Shown: positions 5,412 through 6,143 of the stretch, one piece after another
Numbering within the stretch: position 1 is the stretch's first letter
Layout: each line of letters begins with the position of its first letter
DNA from: Tardiphaga sp.
GTDB taxonomy: Bacteria; Pseudomonadota; Alphaproteobacteria; Rhizobiales; Xanthobacteraceae
DNA: 6,143 nt
Direction of reading: 5' to 3'
NCBI GenBank assembly: GCA_028290765.1
Contig: JAQGJF010000620.1
Coordinates: 1-6,143 of the forward strand
Position numbers and translations under genes: made by a program
Notes under the pieces: generated by a model
Database searches by the model: none
What the model was told of the DNA's origin: nothing
What the model saw: the letters and a program-made list of their open reading frames with translations, nothing else

Positions 5412-6143
5412 ATGACCACAGAATTAACCAAGCCATTTCAGATGCTTAGTCGCAAGCGGCTCGCCGCGGGCGTGGGCTTGGTGGCGGTTGTGGCGGTGGC
5501 CGTCATTGGCTACGGGCAGATCAGGAAGGCACCGGGGGGGCATTCGGACGTTTCCAGCCAGTCCCGCAAGGGCCTGCAGCGTTACACGCCCTCGGCCGCC
5601 GAATGGGCCAGCCTGACCATCGAGCCGGTCAACCGGCGCGCCTTTCGCGCCGAGCATGTGACCGAAGGCAAGATCGCGGTCGATGAAGACCGTTCGACGC
5701 CGGTGTTCTCGCCCTATGCCGGACGGGTGACCAAGCTTTTGGCGCGGCCCGGCGACAGCGTGGTCCAGGGCCAGCCGCTGTTCGTGATCGAGGCGGCGGA
5801 TACCGTGCAGGCGCAGAATGATTTCGTCGCCGCCGCGACCGGACTGAACAAAGCCAAATCGCAGCTCGAACTGGCGCAGATCCAGGACAAGCGCGCGCGC
5901 GACCTGTTCGAAGGCAAGGCGATCCCGCTCAAGGACACTCAGCAGGCCCAGGCGGCGTTGATTTCGGCGCAGAATGACCTGCGCTCGTCCGAGACCGCGC
6001 TGGAAGCGGCGCGCAACCGCCTGCGGATGCTCGGCCTGACCGACGAAGCCATCACCGCGTTTCAGGAAAAGGGCCGCATCAACCGGGAAGCCACCATTTT
6101 CGCGCCGATCGCCGGCACGGTGGTCCAGCGCAAAATCGGTCCC
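5412..6143 (+). CDS. RND efflux periplasmic adaptor (HlyD/CzcB-type membrane fusion protein), 5' part
   Basis: The adaptor bridges an inner-membrane RND pump and an outer-membrane channel in the periplasm. The frame is open from ATG 5412 to the window end (244 codons; most such proteins are 380-450). It begins with a basic stretch (LSRKR, 12-16) and a hydrophobic anchor (about 17-35), with no lipobox cysteine, so it is anchored by an uncleaved helix. Next comes a linker, and a first lipoyl half at about 96-130 with VFSPYAGRVTKLLARPGDSVVQGQPLF. The alpha-helical hairpin spans about 133-208, rich in Ala, Gln and Leu. The second lipoyl half begins with IFAPIAGTVVQRKIG. The sequence YTPSAAEWASLTIEPV resembles CzcB/CusB-type adaptors, so metal or drug export is possible; substrate unknown. 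The SD is AAGG (5405-5408), closely spaced; in-frame ATG 5442 has none. A run of seven G lies at 5534-5540. Confidence 0.9.
   Translation, partial: MTTELTKPFQMLSRKRLAAGVGLVAVVAVAVIGYGQIRKAPGGHSDVSSQSRKGLQRYTPSAAEWASLTIEPVNRRAFRAEHVTEGKIAVDEDRSTPVFSPYAGRVTKLLARPGDSVVQGQPLFVIEAADTVQAQNDFVAAATGLNKAKSQLELAQIQDKRARDLFEGKAIPLKDTQQAQAALISAQNDLRSSETALEAARNRLRMLGLTDEAITAFQEKGRINREATIFAPIAGTVVQRKIGP

Overview
The window is high-GC alphaproteobacterial DNA. The protein sequences and the palindromic repeat pair in the large intergenic gap look like the Bradyrhizobium / Rhodopseudomonas / Afipia group (Nitrobacteraceae). That placement is from recognition of family style, not from a database search. It looks like ordinary chromosome: I see no transposase, integrase, phage gene, CRISPR array, tRNA or rRNA.

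Layout. (1) 1-1311: the 3' part of dnaE2 (imuC), the error-prone replicative-type polymerase of the SOS mutasome; its start and active site lie upstream of the window. (2) 1312-1435: a leader with a GC-rich stem-loop just after the dnaE2 stop and a second region of competing complementary segments, ending at (3) a 40-residue single-pass membrane protein (1436-1558). (4) 1679-2668: a two-gene unit, a 115-residue three-helix membrane protein followed after 3 bases by a TerC-family (YjbE-like) membrane protein, probably a metal-ion exporter. (5) 2802-3218: a 138-residue four-helix membrane protein of unknown function, whose Shine-Dalgarno lies inside a perfect 7-bp hairpin. (6) 3254-3541 on the minus strand: a 95-residue membrane protein, convergent with the previous gene. 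(7) 3542-3870: an intergenic gap holding two inverted copies of a REP-like palindrome. (8) 3871-5268: a family III (CaiB/BaiF) CoA-transferase with an unusual order of its halves. (9) 5269-5411: a compact AT-richer region with two perfect palindromes and a possible promoter. (10) 5412 to the window end: the 5' part of a periplasmic adaptor (membrane fusion) protein of a tripartite RND efflux system; the pump gene is expected downstream.

The genes do not form one pathway. The middle section (1436-3541) is notable for holding five small or mid-sized membrane proteins in a row, with TerC the only one of known family. I found no convincing new multi-gene system. The most interesting signals are RNA-level: two leaders (before 1436 and before 2802) in which the ribosome binding site is predicted to be locked in a stem, one of them with a mutually exclusive alternative pairing. 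After these come the palindromes before the efflux adaptor and the permuted layout of the CoA-transferase.
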